Assembly (NCBI GenBank): GCA_009103225.1
Contig: RHPI01000797.1
Location: forward strand, 128,953 to 180,571
Reading direction: 5' to 3'
Source of the DNA: Chlorokybus atmophyticus
Taxonomy: Eukaryota > Streptophyta > Chlorokybophyceae > Chlorokybales > Chlorokybaceae
Length of the DNA: 51,619 nucleotides
In this document: positions 12,303-23,214 of the stretch, piece by piece
Numbering within the stretch: position 1 is the stretch's first letter
Layout: the number at the start of each line of letters is the position of its first letter
The notes under the pieces: generated by a model
Told to the model about the DNA's origin: nothing
Databases searched by the model: none
The model's input: the letters and a program-made list of their open reading frames with translations, nothing else
Program-made: the position numbers and the translations under genes

Positions 12303-12374
12303 ATCGGAGTGGCGCAGTGGAAGCGTGGTGGGCCCATAACCCACAGGTCCTTGGATCGAAACCAAGCTCCGATA
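12303..12374 (+). tRNA. Initiator tRNA-Met (CAT)
   Basis: A full cloverleaf can be drawn. Acceptor ATCGGAG (12303-12309) pairs with CTCCGAT (12367-12373), discriminator A 12374; D stem GCGC/GCGT; anticodon stem GTGGG/CCCAC with loop CCCATAA; T stem CTTGG/CCAAG with loop ATCGAAA. The anticodon CAT is at 12335-12337. Three features mark it as the eukaryotic initiator: an A1-U72 end pair, three G:C pairs next to the anticodon loop, and an A-rich T loop (A at 54 and 60). No intron. TTTT at 12399-12402 is a suitable RNA polymerase III stop. Its anticodon-arm sequence is repeated at the putative primer sites of two copia elements in this window. Confidence 0.95.
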
Positions 12375-12442
12375 CTGTCTGGAGCTTCCGCGCAGCCTCT
12401 TTTGCGAGCTTATTGCCCACGCTTATGCGTGCTGAGGGGGTT

Positions 12443-12857
12443 GCGACTCGATGTCAAGTACTCGCGTCATCTTGCGTAGGGTAAGTGGACCGAACTTGGG
12501 AGTCGCCCTAATTTCGGATGGCTGCCCGGCTGCGGTTTCGCTGGTAAACAACTGCGCGACGCTTTAGTGGCGCCTCCGTACTGAATCGCTTGAATCGACA
12601 TCGGAAAGCGCGTACGGCAGTCGTTTCCGCAGGCACTACATAGCCGAAGTTCGGAAATCATACGGCGAATGCCCGGGTGTGCCGCCCTAAACTTTGGTCG
12701 GCCATAGTGGCCAGTAGGGTAAATCGCCCTAACTTCGTGACCTAACCTATCTTCGAAAAACCTAGTTAACAGGCGCTGTAGGGCGCATCTGTGCTCTGAT
12801 TGGCTTGAGCCTTATAGGGTTGGTATTAGGCATGTGTAGGGTTCGTTTGAACCAAAA
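12443..12857 (+). repeat. 415-bp repeat, left copy (includes transposon left end)
   Basis: This segment is repeated at 18510-18924 in the same orientation with no difference seen by eye. It starts upstream of the outer inverted repeat, contains the outer (12479-12501) and inner (12717-12738) repeats, and ends 120 bp inside the transposon. Confidence 0.9.
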
Positions 12858-13559
12858 ACGTTGTAAAACGGACAAATATGGTGGTTTATTCTATTGTTTG
12901 AATATAGACAAAATAAACCACAATTACCGTGTACATAATGTCATAACTTTGTTTGATTATAACTTTTGCAAATGTTGGCTAAATAGGATGAATCTAAGCG
13001 CAAACGATTGCTTGTGTAGTGCTTAATCTAATTCCCAAAGGTATTACATTTGGGGCGGTGATGCAAAAGTTGCATGGTTAAGGGTGGGGGGGGTAACGCG
13101 TAAGATTTTGGGTGAGATGTAAAAGTGCAAGAGTGAGCGTTTGGGCTTGAAATTTGGCTTGGCGCCTTGTTCTAACGTGCTAGACTGTTTGAAATGTGTT
13201 AGTATAGTTGGCAATGCTAAGAAACTTGCCTATAGTGGTGTGGTCAAGGTTGGGGTGGTGAGGATGTGAGGTGTCAGCATGCATATGCCACATAGTGTGT
13301 ATGCAAGTGAGCGCATGCAAGTGTGGGGTTGTGAGCAGGTTTGAGGCAGCAGTGTAACGCATTAGGCTTGCTTAAGGATACAAGTTATATCTGTGCCTAC
13401 CTCAACCTCTACACTACTCGAGGCTACCAATGCGAGGCAGCAAGAGAGCACGGGTGGGTGATGTATGCCTCTGCACAGCATCATCATCCCTGTGGCATCC
13501 CACTCAGACCACCCATGTCTGACATATCGCTGCTCTGGTGTGTGTAGGGCAGTCAGCGG

Positions 13560-15672
13560 GTGAGAGCAAAGACCCCATGCAGCAAGGGTCCTCGAGGTCT
13601 CTACATGAGACATCAGGACAACCTGGCAGACATATCATGGGTTGTGAGTGCAGTCAGAGAAGGGTGCATGACGGTGGGTGCAGCAACCCAAGAGCTGAAC
13701 ATCCCATACACAACTTTACGTGACTACTGCACGCATCCTGAGAAGCTTGAGAAGCCAAGGTTAGCACTCAGCACCTGCCATTGCATGTGTTAGCAACTGC
13801 AGTTGTCAGCACACATTAGCAATGTGGTAGTAATGCATGTACATGAAAAGGCAACTGTTCTGATGTGTTATGCAACTGCGTGCAGGGGGCCAGGTGCACC
13901 CACTTCTAACTGATGCAGAGGAGGATGACCTGGCTGCCTACGTGAATGCTAGGAACCAAGTCGGACGTGCAATGACTTGGACAGAGATATGTCTTGAGGT
14001 GGGCAAACGTTTATCAAAAGACCCAAGAAGACTGTTGCTGCAAGATGGTGTACCTGGCCGGAAGTGGAGTGATGCATTCCAAGCTAGAAGGCACCTGTCA
14101 TCACGCAAAGCTGAAGCTCTGGACCGCTTACGGAGGGTTGGCTTGAGCAGACCCGTTGTGGAGCACTACTTCAATCTGCTGGAGGAGGTTGTCAAGGACA
14201 TGGGGGTGGGGCCGGACAGAACTATCTCCGCGGACGAGATAGGAGTTGAGCATGACACTGCCATGCAAAATCAGCGAGTGATTGTGGCAAGGTACGTGCA
14301 TCCCTGTGTGTGCAATAAATGCTTAGCTCAAGTGTGCAATGAATGTGACATACGTGTGCACATGCAGTGGTTCCAAGTGGGCACAAGCTGCAACAACGGG
14401 TTCGAGGGAACATGTTACTTTGATGGCCGTAGTCACTGGCGTTGGCTATGCATTCCCACCGCTGGTGATAGTTAAAGGGCAGAGGCTGAGCAAGGATATT
14501 GATGGCTTTGCAAAGGGTGCGCCGCTTGCCCGCTTCAAGGCACAAGAAAATGCTTAGATGACCACCGAGATCTTTGAGCTCTGGGTGCAGATGATGGTGG
14601 ACCACATTCCAGGAGGAGTCTCCGTTACCAAGCCTGCACTGCTTGTCATTAATGGCCATGTCAGCCGTTACAACGCAGCCATGACCACCTTCGCCAGAGA
14701 GCATGGACTACACGTCCTCATCCTTCCACCCCACACAACTCACAGACTGCAAGTGCTGGACGTGAGTTGTTTCCACCCCTTCAAGGAAGAGTACCGCAAG
14801 CAATATGTAGCAAGGCAAAGAACACGTTACAACTACCACCTGGGCCGAGCGGAATTCCTTAGCATGCTCGTGCAGCCATTTCATGCATCCATGGCACCTC
14901 AGACCATCATCAACGGCTTTCGTGCATGCGGACTCTGGCCGTTGAACAAGCATTGTGTGGACAAGTACCTGCCACCTGTTCTGCCCCAATGACACCTTGG
15001 AGCATTGCTGGATGCCATCGATGCTGAAGTTGCTGAGGATTCCGCTGCCGACCAGGAAGCCCCCAACTCAGAGGGAGATGACTGCGCACCTGGCACAGAA
15101 GCACCAGCCAAGAAGAGGAGAGGGGTGAAGGCTGCCCACCTCCTCACCAGTGAGCAATGCTAGAAGAGCAAGATGCAGAAAAGGAGCGGAAGAGGCAGGA
15201 CAAGATCAGGAGGCCAGAGGAAAGAGCTGACAAGGCTGAGGCTGCTAAGCACGCAGCTGCTCGGAAGGCAGCCTCGCAGGCAGCTAAGAAGGCTGCCAGT
15301 GAGGCCAAGAGGTTCTTGGAGGAACAGGAACAGGAGGAGAGGAGAGCAGCCAGGCAAGACAAGCAGCAAGAGGCAGCCCAGAAGAAGAAGGAAGCTGAGG
15401 AGATCGCACACAAGGTGCAGGAGCGGAGGGAGCAGACGAAGGCAGAGGCGATGGCGATCCTGTGCCGCTACGAGTGGAACAGTGTCTTGTGTGACAACCA
15501 GCAAGGAGTCCCTTTCCTTGACAGGTCTGAGGACTACGCAGACACCCGACTCGCCCCTCACCCAGCAGCCAAGGAAGTAGGAGCTAGGTGGAGAGCTAAG
15601 AGGAGAGCTGCAGCGCAAGCCAAAAGTCAGTGGTGGCCAGCCACAGTAGAATCTGCAGACATATGTACATAG
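13560..15672 (+). pseudogene. DDE superfamily (pogo/jerky-like) transposase, decayed
   Basis: The first part (about 13610-13760) has a Psq/CENPB-like helix-turn-helix (VGAATQELNIPYTTLRDY). After an intron, 13870-14290 and about 14367-14992 give the DDE_1 catalytic core. The first Asp is in SADEIG. The second should be in a D-G-H motif but reads LVINGH (AAT at 14651-14653), so a catalytic Asp is Asn. The third is in LQVLDVSCFHPFK. An in-frame TAG at 14555-14557 replaces the Trp expected before MTTEIF, a single-base change from TGG. After a stop at 14990 and a frame change, a Lys/Glu/Ala-rich coiled-coil tail runs to 15672 and may be the original C terminus. The enzyme cannot be active as it stands. 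Confidence 0.85.
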
Positions 15673-15719
15673 ATTACTATGACCATAGCTAGCGGCTTTA
15701 AAGCTTGATCATCTTCTAC

Positions 15720-15850
15720 ACACAACTATACAACACACATGTGTGCATGCACAAGATTACATGCACAGGCTTGCACGCACAGGATTGCTTGCACACACAT
15801 GCTTGCACGCACACACATGCTTGCAAGCACATGCTGGCAGCACAGCAGGT
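15720..15850. repeat. GCACACATGCTT-type low-complexity tract
   Basis: Degenerate units of ttgcacgcacacacatgc type, rich in CATG and GCAC, lie inside the transposon downstream of the transposase. No function is suggested. Confidence 0.6.
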
Positions 15851-16630
15851 AACAGGCAAAGCACTTGGTTACCTTGCGGCCAGCGCTGTGCACAGAGCCT
15901 CCAAGCCCGACGACGCCCAGGGTCACGCCCACGCCACCAGCGCCTGCGCCGCCCCCAAGCCTACAACATTGCAACACCTAAAGCTGCTTGGCGCCAAGGC
16001 TGCGCACACCCTTGGCGCCACGAAATGGCTGTAGCCATGCACAGGCCATCAAGAGCCTCAAAGCACTGCCTGCACCGCCCTGCCTATCACTAACAGGCAT
16101 TTCAACAGCCCTCACCACCCCTTAAACTCAGGACAGTGCTTGAAGTGCCATCAGCTGGTTGGCTGATGCGTTGACAACTCACGAAATTAGGGCGAAAGTC
16201 ACTTTTGGGATAAGCCCAAAAGTGGCCTACTTTGGCGCGCTACTGACAGCGCGTTACTTGACCATAAATGATGAAAAAATAACCATTGTGTAGCTGATAT
16301 TTTTCTCTACAAGATGTCTACATACTTTACCGCTGCCAGATGATCACAGCGCTTGCAAAATGCTTAAAACCCTAAAAACCTACGAAGTTAGGGCGATTTA
16401 CCCTACATGGCTCTATTTGATGTGAGCCAGATATATAATTCAAGCTTATTCAAGCAAAAGTTCGCCTTTCAGCATCACTCCCAGAAGGTAACCACAGCCG
16501 TCGCTAGAGGTGTAACCTCAGAAAGTGTCCCAAGTATGGTCCACTTACCCTTCTTGACATCTGCATCTTTTATTGGTGCGGTAAAATACAGCTGAGGCTT
16601 GATCAATTGATACAACGGGTCATGTCATGC

Positions 16631-16677
16631 ATGCTGAGGGGGTCATGGTTAATGTCAAGTACTCGCAACTTGCGTAA
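16631..16677 (+). repeat. Direct repeat flanking the transposon (partner 12430-12478)
   Basis: Both copies read tgctgagggggt, then after a variable stretch atgtcaagtactcgc, then cttgcgta. The left copy abuts the outer inverted repeat and the right copy lies about 80 bp beyond the right outer repeat. They may be an old segmental duplication into which the transposons inserted. Confidence 0.55.
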
Positions 16678-17410
16678 TTGATAACTACATGGATTCAATT
16701 CAGTTGGTGTGGTAAAGTATAACTGCCACCGGATTAATATAATTTAAGCGGCAGGTCTTGCACATCTTTATGCTTAAACGTCACACTTTTCAAACATTAA
16801 AAGCTTGTTACCAACTTAGCTAAGCCAAGTTGACCGATGTGCAATGAGAAGGCAAGCCCGGTAGTCTGAAGTCGCATGAGTTTTTCTATCATTGGCATCA
16901 AATGCTCTGGCCACCAAACTTCGAACTCCCTATCAAGTATGTGAATAAAACTCTTTAGGCGTGGGCACGCGAGATACCCGCTAAAATAATCTTATGCAAC
17001 CATCATGGATCCACATGAATTGCATTCATTCTCTACTAGTGGTGAGCCTATCCGTATTTTGTTGTGGGTGTGTGCACGCGTGTGCGGAGCATTATCACGC
17101 GGATATTACATCATGTATACTTAACTATCTCTTACTCCGAAGCTTACGCATAACGCAAAGCTCTCCTGACCTTATCTCATACAGGATCAAGAATACTTAA
17201 TGCCAACAGTTTAATCGATCTACCACGTAAGCCTCATATATTAATATATGTTCCCAGGTTTTACACAAGCGCATTTATTGGAGAAGTGCGCTCATAAAAG
17301 TATAAATAATTCAACTATAGCGAGTGCTTGTATGATAAGTAGAAACCTCAAGACAGACTTTTACTCACTTATTATGGAGGGAATAAAAGCAATGAGAAAG
17401 TTGCGGTAGG

Positions 17411-17879
17411 TGTAACAAGTGGGCTCCGACCACTAGTAGCAAAAGACACTACCATGAGTGAGGTCTGTCACAATTTATCTCAAATCGTGACATTTCCTCC
17501 CCAATTTAACCAATGGGTTCCTCAATATCCAATGAAGCACTAGCCCACGTCGCCGTGGTCACGGGCGTACCACGACTGGTCCGCCCGCGGCCTTTCGGAT
17601 CTGGCCATCCTCACCGCGCGACCTGCCATCGCGGCGCGACCATCCACGCGGGCATAAGTGAAACCGGCTCGGCGCGCAGGTTGCGAACCTGCACCCAGCT
17701 TAGGGCAAGCCGCCCCAAATGTTTTATGCCCTTGAATCTGCCTCAGTCCCCTACGGGCATTGAACCAAAGACGTCAAGCTCCGTTATCATTGTAACAAGT
17801 GGGCTCCGACCATTAGGCTATGGTAACAAAAGACGCTACCATGAGTGAGGTCTGTAACAATTAATCCCAAAACGTGACA
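17411..17879 (-). repeat. tRNA-derived SINE candidate with 85-bp direct repeats
   Basis: An imperfect direct repeat starting tgtaacaagtgggctccgac occurs at 17411-17491 and 17791-17879. On the minus strand the second copy starts with a good RNA polymerase III A box, TAGCCTAATGG (about 17808-17819), followed about 45 nt on by a B-box-like GGTTCAATGCC (about 17757-17767). That spacing fits a tRNA-like head. The arms do not fold into a complete cloverleaf, so I call it tRNA-derived rather than a tRNA gene. Confidence 0.4.
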
Positions 17880-17911
17880 GTAAGGCTGTATGCACAAGCT
17901 TTCAAGGTATA

Positions 17912-17912
<1 letters not shown>

Positions 17913-17978
<66 letters not shown>
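17913..17978. repeat. (GT)n microsatellite passing into (CG)n
   Basis: About 29 GT units are followed by cgcgcgcg. Frames translating to Thr-His runs on either strand are artefacts of this repeat. Confidence 0.95.
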
Positions 17979-18509
17979 AGATGTAACACACCATACATGT
18001 GCATTGCATTCCGTATGATATGGCATATCGTTTTCGCAGCGGTTTATGCTTTACTGTCCATATGTTATGGATATCTGTAGCAAGTGTGGGCAACTCAATC
18101 TTGTGCACCGTCACAATTTGACTGCCAAATTACCTTGACAGTATGTTGCTTGTTGACTACCATTACGATAGTTCAACTCGTATTTGCTTATGCGGCAAGT
18201 CACACTCTTTGTCTTGCCTGGTTATTAATAGTAGCACGACATTTGTAACTGCCCTGACACGTCTCGCATGGAGCGGACATGTATATCAACATTTATATGC
18301 ACTTGCACTGTGAGTACTTTGAGGAGCTTTTACATTGGGACTGTTTCGGCTATCTTAACGACAAAAGCCCTTAATAATTAATGAGCGAATGCTGCTCATT
18401 ATACTGAGAAGTTTACAGTTAGCTATTATAACATGACCATGTACAAGGGTGCGTTCTTTACCGGTCTGGCTCATTGACACGTCACGTAAGCACAAATCTG
18501 CCATATGCC

Positions 18510-18924
18510 GCGACTCGATGTCAAGTACTCGCGTCATCTTGCGTAGGGTAAGTGGACCGAACTTGGGAGTCGCCCTAATTTCGGATGGCTGCCCGGCTGC
18601 GGTTTCGCTGGTAAACAACTGCGCGACGCTTTAGTGGCGCCTCCGTACTGAATCGCTTGAATCGACATCGGAAAGCGCGTACGGCAGTCGTTTCCGCAGG
18701 CACTACATAGCCGAAGTTCGGAAATCATACGGCGAATGCCCGGGTGTGCCGCCCTAAACTTTGGTCGGCCATAGTGGCCAGTAGGGTAAATCGCCCTAAC
18801 TTCGTGACCTAACCTATCTTCGAAAAACCTAGTTAACAGGCGCTGTAGGGCGCATCTGTGCTCTGATTGGCTTGAGCCTTATAGGGTTGGTATTAGGCAT
18901 GTGTAGGGTTCGTTTGAACCAAAA
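18510..18924 (+). repeat. 415-bp repeat, right copy, ending at the undetermined base
   Basis: It matches 12443-12857 along its length and stops immediately before the single n at 18925. The matching right end of the transposon is absent on this side, so this is a left-end fragment or a product of misassembly. Confidence 0.9.
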
Positions 18925-18925
18925 N
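18925..18925. other. Undetermined base (n), probable contig join
   Basis: This is the only non-ACGT base in the window. It lies exactly at the end of a long identical repeat, where an assembler would collapse or join contigs. Confidence 0.8.
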
Positions 18926-21005
18926 CATATATAGCGGGTTTGTAAAGCAATATATATGCAAATACAGTTTGTACGGAGTCTGTATCATCTCAATGTATAT
19001 GCATAAAGGCATTTGCTATCGGTGGATTGACTGGGATCGGCGTCCACCCCGGCATGGCTGCCATTGCAATCGCTCCGCAATATATATTGGTTGCGTATGC
19101 CGCTACATTACACAAGCCACCTTCTGCGTGGTCATGCATAGAAAGCCCAATGAGCGTTGCCGGTCCACGTCACGCACCGTCCCCACGCATCTCGTACGCA
19201 GCTGCATAACGTGCTGAAAGTCGTTGCCAAGTGCACCATGCGTCTTTGATGCCAGGTGGTATACATCCGCTGAGTGGTCGCCGTCGCCCGAAGCAATTAG
19301 TCGGCGGCCGTTTACCGCACGCGGTTATTATGACATCCAATAGCATGCGTGTGAGTATGCTTGTGCAGTGATAGGCAGGGATGACAGTACGTAGCTTAGT
19401 GTGACGATGTTGCATACTAGTGTGTCTACTACAATAGCACTTGGGCAACGTTGCCTGACTCAAACGCAATCAAGTCCAGCCACCACCCACAAGTCTCATC
19501 ATGTGCAATGGGCATGAAGTTCAGCTGCCCCCAAATAATGACAAGTTTGCCTCTCGCTTGATGGCAAACACGGAATCTTGCACGGTGTCGCGAGTCGCTG
19601 TACGCATGAGGTCCCGGACCGTGTGCGACACGCATGCAACAGATGCATCCCCTCCGTAGTGGGCACTAACAACTTCGCGCCACACATGCAATGCGCAACA
19701 CGTGTCAGCTGCATGTGTTGTAAACCTAGTAGCGGCCGCAAGTAGTGCGGCAATGACGACCCACATGAAGACTAAAAGCTAGTTTGGGGACATATAAGAT
19801 TCCATGTATAAGAAAAGTGGAAGGTTGGGGCATGAAAAATGGTGTGTTGAAAGGTTTGATAATGGTATGCAATTCACAATTTCGATTTTCATGCCACTAC
19901 CATGCTTATGTGGCTGCCCCGCATGTTTTCCCTCATGTCCCATGCATTGAAAACTGCTTGAGAAAAATGCATGCTGCAGGGGAAGTTAACTGTCCACCAG
20001 CTGCCAGGTTGGTCTTCATGTGCCAGACAACCATTGCAAAAAGCAACGGCAATGCCAACTGCCACGACCTGGCCCAACCGTTAACAAATGACATGCACAC
20101 GCCACTGATGCTTCTCGTATGACGCCACTAGGCACAAATGTTGCGAGGCAAAGAGCCAGTGCAGGAGGGCAGCTATAACGCAGGTGCCATTAGCTACCGC
20201 CAAGATTGGGCGTCATACTGGCAGACTTGGCCTTATAGACCTGCAGACATGTCGGGGCCAATGAAAGATTGTGGCAAGCACCCGCACGCGCACATTCAAG
20301 CACGCAGCCATGTCATGCATGACCAACGGGGTGCGGTAGTTAGGATACAATGAACATTGAGCAAGCTTGATCTACTGTATGAAACAAGTAGTGGTGCCAG
20401 CGTTGGTACACACCTGGCTGCAGAATATGTACAACATTGCGAATGCTGATGCACGGTTGTGCTGAACATGTACAATTCATTCGCCAAGCATCTTTTGCGT
20501 GTGTAGAGTAGTGCTTGGAACTTGGGTACACATGATGATGGCATGGTGAAGCTGTCCACAGCACGCAAGTACAAGCTGACTGGCCAGTATGTGCGAAATA
20601 CCCCAACGTCTTTGGTACACATCATGGATGCCGCAATTGGCTGCAGGTGAGTATGCTGCTAAACACAGGTCACAAGCAGCGGCAGTTGTGTACGTGCACA
20701 TGCAGATAAAAACTACATAGAAGAGGCAACATGCGTCTCATGGCTCATAGCACACACGCTACGAGCAGGCACAAAAAGCTGATGTCACGCAACTGCCATA
20801 ACCCTATGTTGTAACCCTACGACAGCGCTAGCTAGGCTTATATATGGAGACTACACACAACTAGCAGTTGCGAAAGTCAGTAACTAAGCAGCTATGCCCC
20901 CAAAGCAACATAAGCTGGCGCATGCGCTAGCTAGTGGTGCAGGTGAGGCACAGTACTGTACAAACAGCATGCTAATGCAATGCACATGCACATGCAGGGG
21001 CTGCT
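18926..21005. other. No gene recognised
   Basis: On the minus strand 19521-19766 opens with a hydrophobic, signal-peptide-like start (MWVVIAALLAAATRF). An adjoining frame (19429-19560) continues with a plausible stretch, but I know no family for it and no clean splice joins them. Nothing else stands out. Confidence 0.3.
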
Positions 21006-23214
21006 CTACGCAACCCTGGTCCAACCAGTTGATGAGTCTCGAAGAATGCTCATCTGCAAAGGGGAACTGAGCGGAGCCATAGCCGTCACCTCACGTTGCA
21101 TAAAATTGGGAATACAGGACTGCACTGCTTGCTCAATGCCCTCAACAATGGGACTTCGCAACAGCTCTGAAACCTGGAGAACTTCCACCTGAATGAAATT
21201 ACTAAATGTCAGTACATGTTGTTAAGCAGACATCATGAAGCGTTACTTCAGCGCAACAACCAAGACACATGTCTACTACACACCTGCATACTCACCATCT
21301 CATTGGCCACGGACCCAGCCGTGTCTACGGTGGAATCAAACGCGAATTTAATGACCCTTCCGGAGTTGTCATCGTTGGTGCGAATTCGAATTCGCAAATG
21401 AACAACAGCAGAGTTTGCATGGTCTGGCAAGCCAGTGATGCGCACACCCTCATAATTGCGCGGTAGATCAGGGGTTGAAGGAGTGCTGTTGGGTGAAATC
21501 TTCTGGCTGTCCATGTGCGCGAACCCCGCATGGGTCAGGACTCCATTGACATCTCTGAGATCAAGCAGTGATGACTGGCGCTGCTGCGCATGCAACGGGC
21601 GTGGAGCAAAGAGGTGCGGCCGAGGAGGATGACCATCAGCAGCATGTGCCACAGCTTGCGGCGGAGGAGCAGCAGTTCGCAGCTGCCTGTTGCTGGCCTG
21701 TGACTGTGGCCTTCTTGGCATTTGAGCTAGGTCAGCCAACAGTTCAGGTGCAGTTGCAACCCTGGGAATAGGAGCAGCTCCGCTAATCTTTGATATGGGC
21801 TCAGTGCTGTTCACCCGAACCACGCATTCACCATGGCCAAGCATCCTGGGGCAGGTTGCGCTCAAAAAGGGATGGGTGAGCAGTTCACCAGCAGAGAGCC
21901 TGTCAGAGGGGCGATGCGAAACGCACAGCTGAATGAAGCTTAGGACAGCAGGATCTGCACCCACACAATCGTTTCAGCACCAGCAAAGAACCAAGGTGCA
22001 ACATTGTAATCGCCATCACCTTTGATGTTGAACAAGCATGCTGGCTTCACGCCACTAGTGACCTTTTTGTAGATCTGCAGGACACAGTTATGGTCAACCA
22101 ACGTGGTTGCTTTGAAACCATAAGTAGGTTGTTGCTCAAGTGCCGAGCAAGACCCAATGTGTGGTGCTACCTGTGCTGGATTTGTGCACTCGCTATAGGG
22201 CCGTTCCTGTGTCAGAACTTCCAACAACAGCATGCCAAATGCATAAATGTCCACTTTCTCATCATACTCCTCATCATACAACTCTGCTGCCATGTACCTG
22301 CCAACAGGAACAAAGCATTAAGATGTGTAGAAATATATAACTAGCGTGAGCCAACTGCACCAACTGATCATGGCCTTACTCTGGAGTTCCCAGGCATGTG
22401 TGGGCTGTCCTGGAGTGCTGTAGAAGGGCAGCAAGACCAAGGTCACCTATTTTGACCTGAAAGCCATAACAAGTATAAGACAGACGTTACTTAAAGGGGA
22501 CCTTCGCAGCGACTCAGTACCTCTCCCAAGTTTCCATTCACAAAAATGTTGTCAAGCTTCAAGTCACGGTGGATGACTGGAGGCTCGTGGCTGTGCAGGT
22601 ACAGAAGGCCCCGCAATATCTGCCGTGTCCATGACTTGACAGCCTTGATGTCCGCCTTGCGATGCTTATTCCGGTACTGGCGCAAAGTCCCGGATGTGAA
22701 GATCTCAGTAATGAATATTACATGCCCTGCGTGTCACAACAGTCAGCTTGGCTGCGTACCACCCCAACTGGCACCAAACGATGCCATCAAAACTCGCCTT
22801 ACCAGTATGTGGATCAATCCAGGAGTCATGCAAGCGCATGACGTTCTTATGGTTCAGCGCTTTCAACAGATCCACCTCATGCATGACATCCCGACTGCCA
22901 GTGCTGGAAGTTATGAACTGCATTTTGCATTCGTTCCAAGCGACCTCCATGCCTTCCACTTCATCAAATGCTTTGTAAACTATTTTGCATGCGCCTTCAC
23001 CAAGGACCTCAGCATAGCGCCCGTAGCTGTATTGGAAGACAGGTCACAGGCGGTAAGTAAAATGGCCTTATCACGAGTATGAGTTACTTCACCGACAAGA
23101 TACACACCGGCCAGATGGATCCTTTGCCACAATCGGCGGCTCATCATCATCGTCACTGAAATCGCCATCATGGCTCCAGGCCGCACTGCCTGTTCTAGAA
23201 TGTGCCCCAGTCAT
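21006..23214 (-). CDS. WNK-family protein kinase
   Basis: Eight exons join in frame: 23214-23108, 23026-22803, 22726-22521, 22456-22380, 22297-22171, 22074-22020, 21954-21296 and 21188-21006, giving about 545 residues. The catalytic Lys is absent from its usual place in beta-3 (EVAWNECK), and a Lys lies in the glycine-rich loop ([12 protein letters not shown]). That is the defining 'with no lysine' arrangement. [18 protein letters not shown] (DLG in place of DFG), GTPEYMAAE and [10 protein letters not shown] are all as in plant and animal WNKs. After the kinase domain, about residues 420-500 resemble the OSR1_C/PF2-like fold of WNKs (VHLRIRIR, then [19 protein letters not shown]). WNKs sense chloride and osmotic state and control ion transport; in plants they also affect flowering time. 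No defect seen. All introns here are GT-AG. Confidence 0.93.

Larger units (their letters stand above)
12717..16403 (+). mobile_element. pogo/Tigger-like DNA transposon with 22-bp perfect TIRs
   Basis: The left end GGGTAAATCGCCCTAACTTC... (12717-12738) is the exact reverse complement of the right end (16382-16403). TA dinucleotides (12715-12716, 16404-16405) flank both, the target duplication expected of Tc1/mariner/pogo elements. The element is 3687 bp and carries a decayed DDE transposase. A second, related inverted repeat lies outside: GGGTAAGTGGACC... at 12479-12501 and its complement at 16528-16550 (two mismatches). A third motif, CGCCCTAATTTCG (12505-12517), has its complement at 16184-16196. 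The layout suggests nested or composite relatives. A hairpin with 10-bp arms (CACTTTTGGG) is at 16199-16223. Confidence 0.85.
16406..18509. other. Gene-free stretch with repeats
   Basis: There is no recognisable protein-coding gene. It holds the outer transposon end, the direct repeats at 17411 and 17791, the SINE candidate and the (GT)n tract, all listed separately. Confidence 0.4.

Noticed and set aside
12467-12661. 64-codon minus-strand frame present twice in identical form (also 18534-18728)
   Set aside because: Its duplication is only that of the 415-bp repeat; it overlaps transposon ends and shows no family features.
15160-15618. Leu/Ser-rich minus-strand frames that look like membrane proteins
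   Set aside because: They are antisense to the Lys/Glu-rich coiled-coil tail of the transposase.
17683-17700. GGTTGCGAACC as a B box of a plus-strand tRNA
   Set aside because: No matching A box or acceptor stem at the right distance on that strand.
17787-18114. Minus-strand frames with long Thr-His runs
   Set aside because: Direct products of the (GT)n microsatellite.
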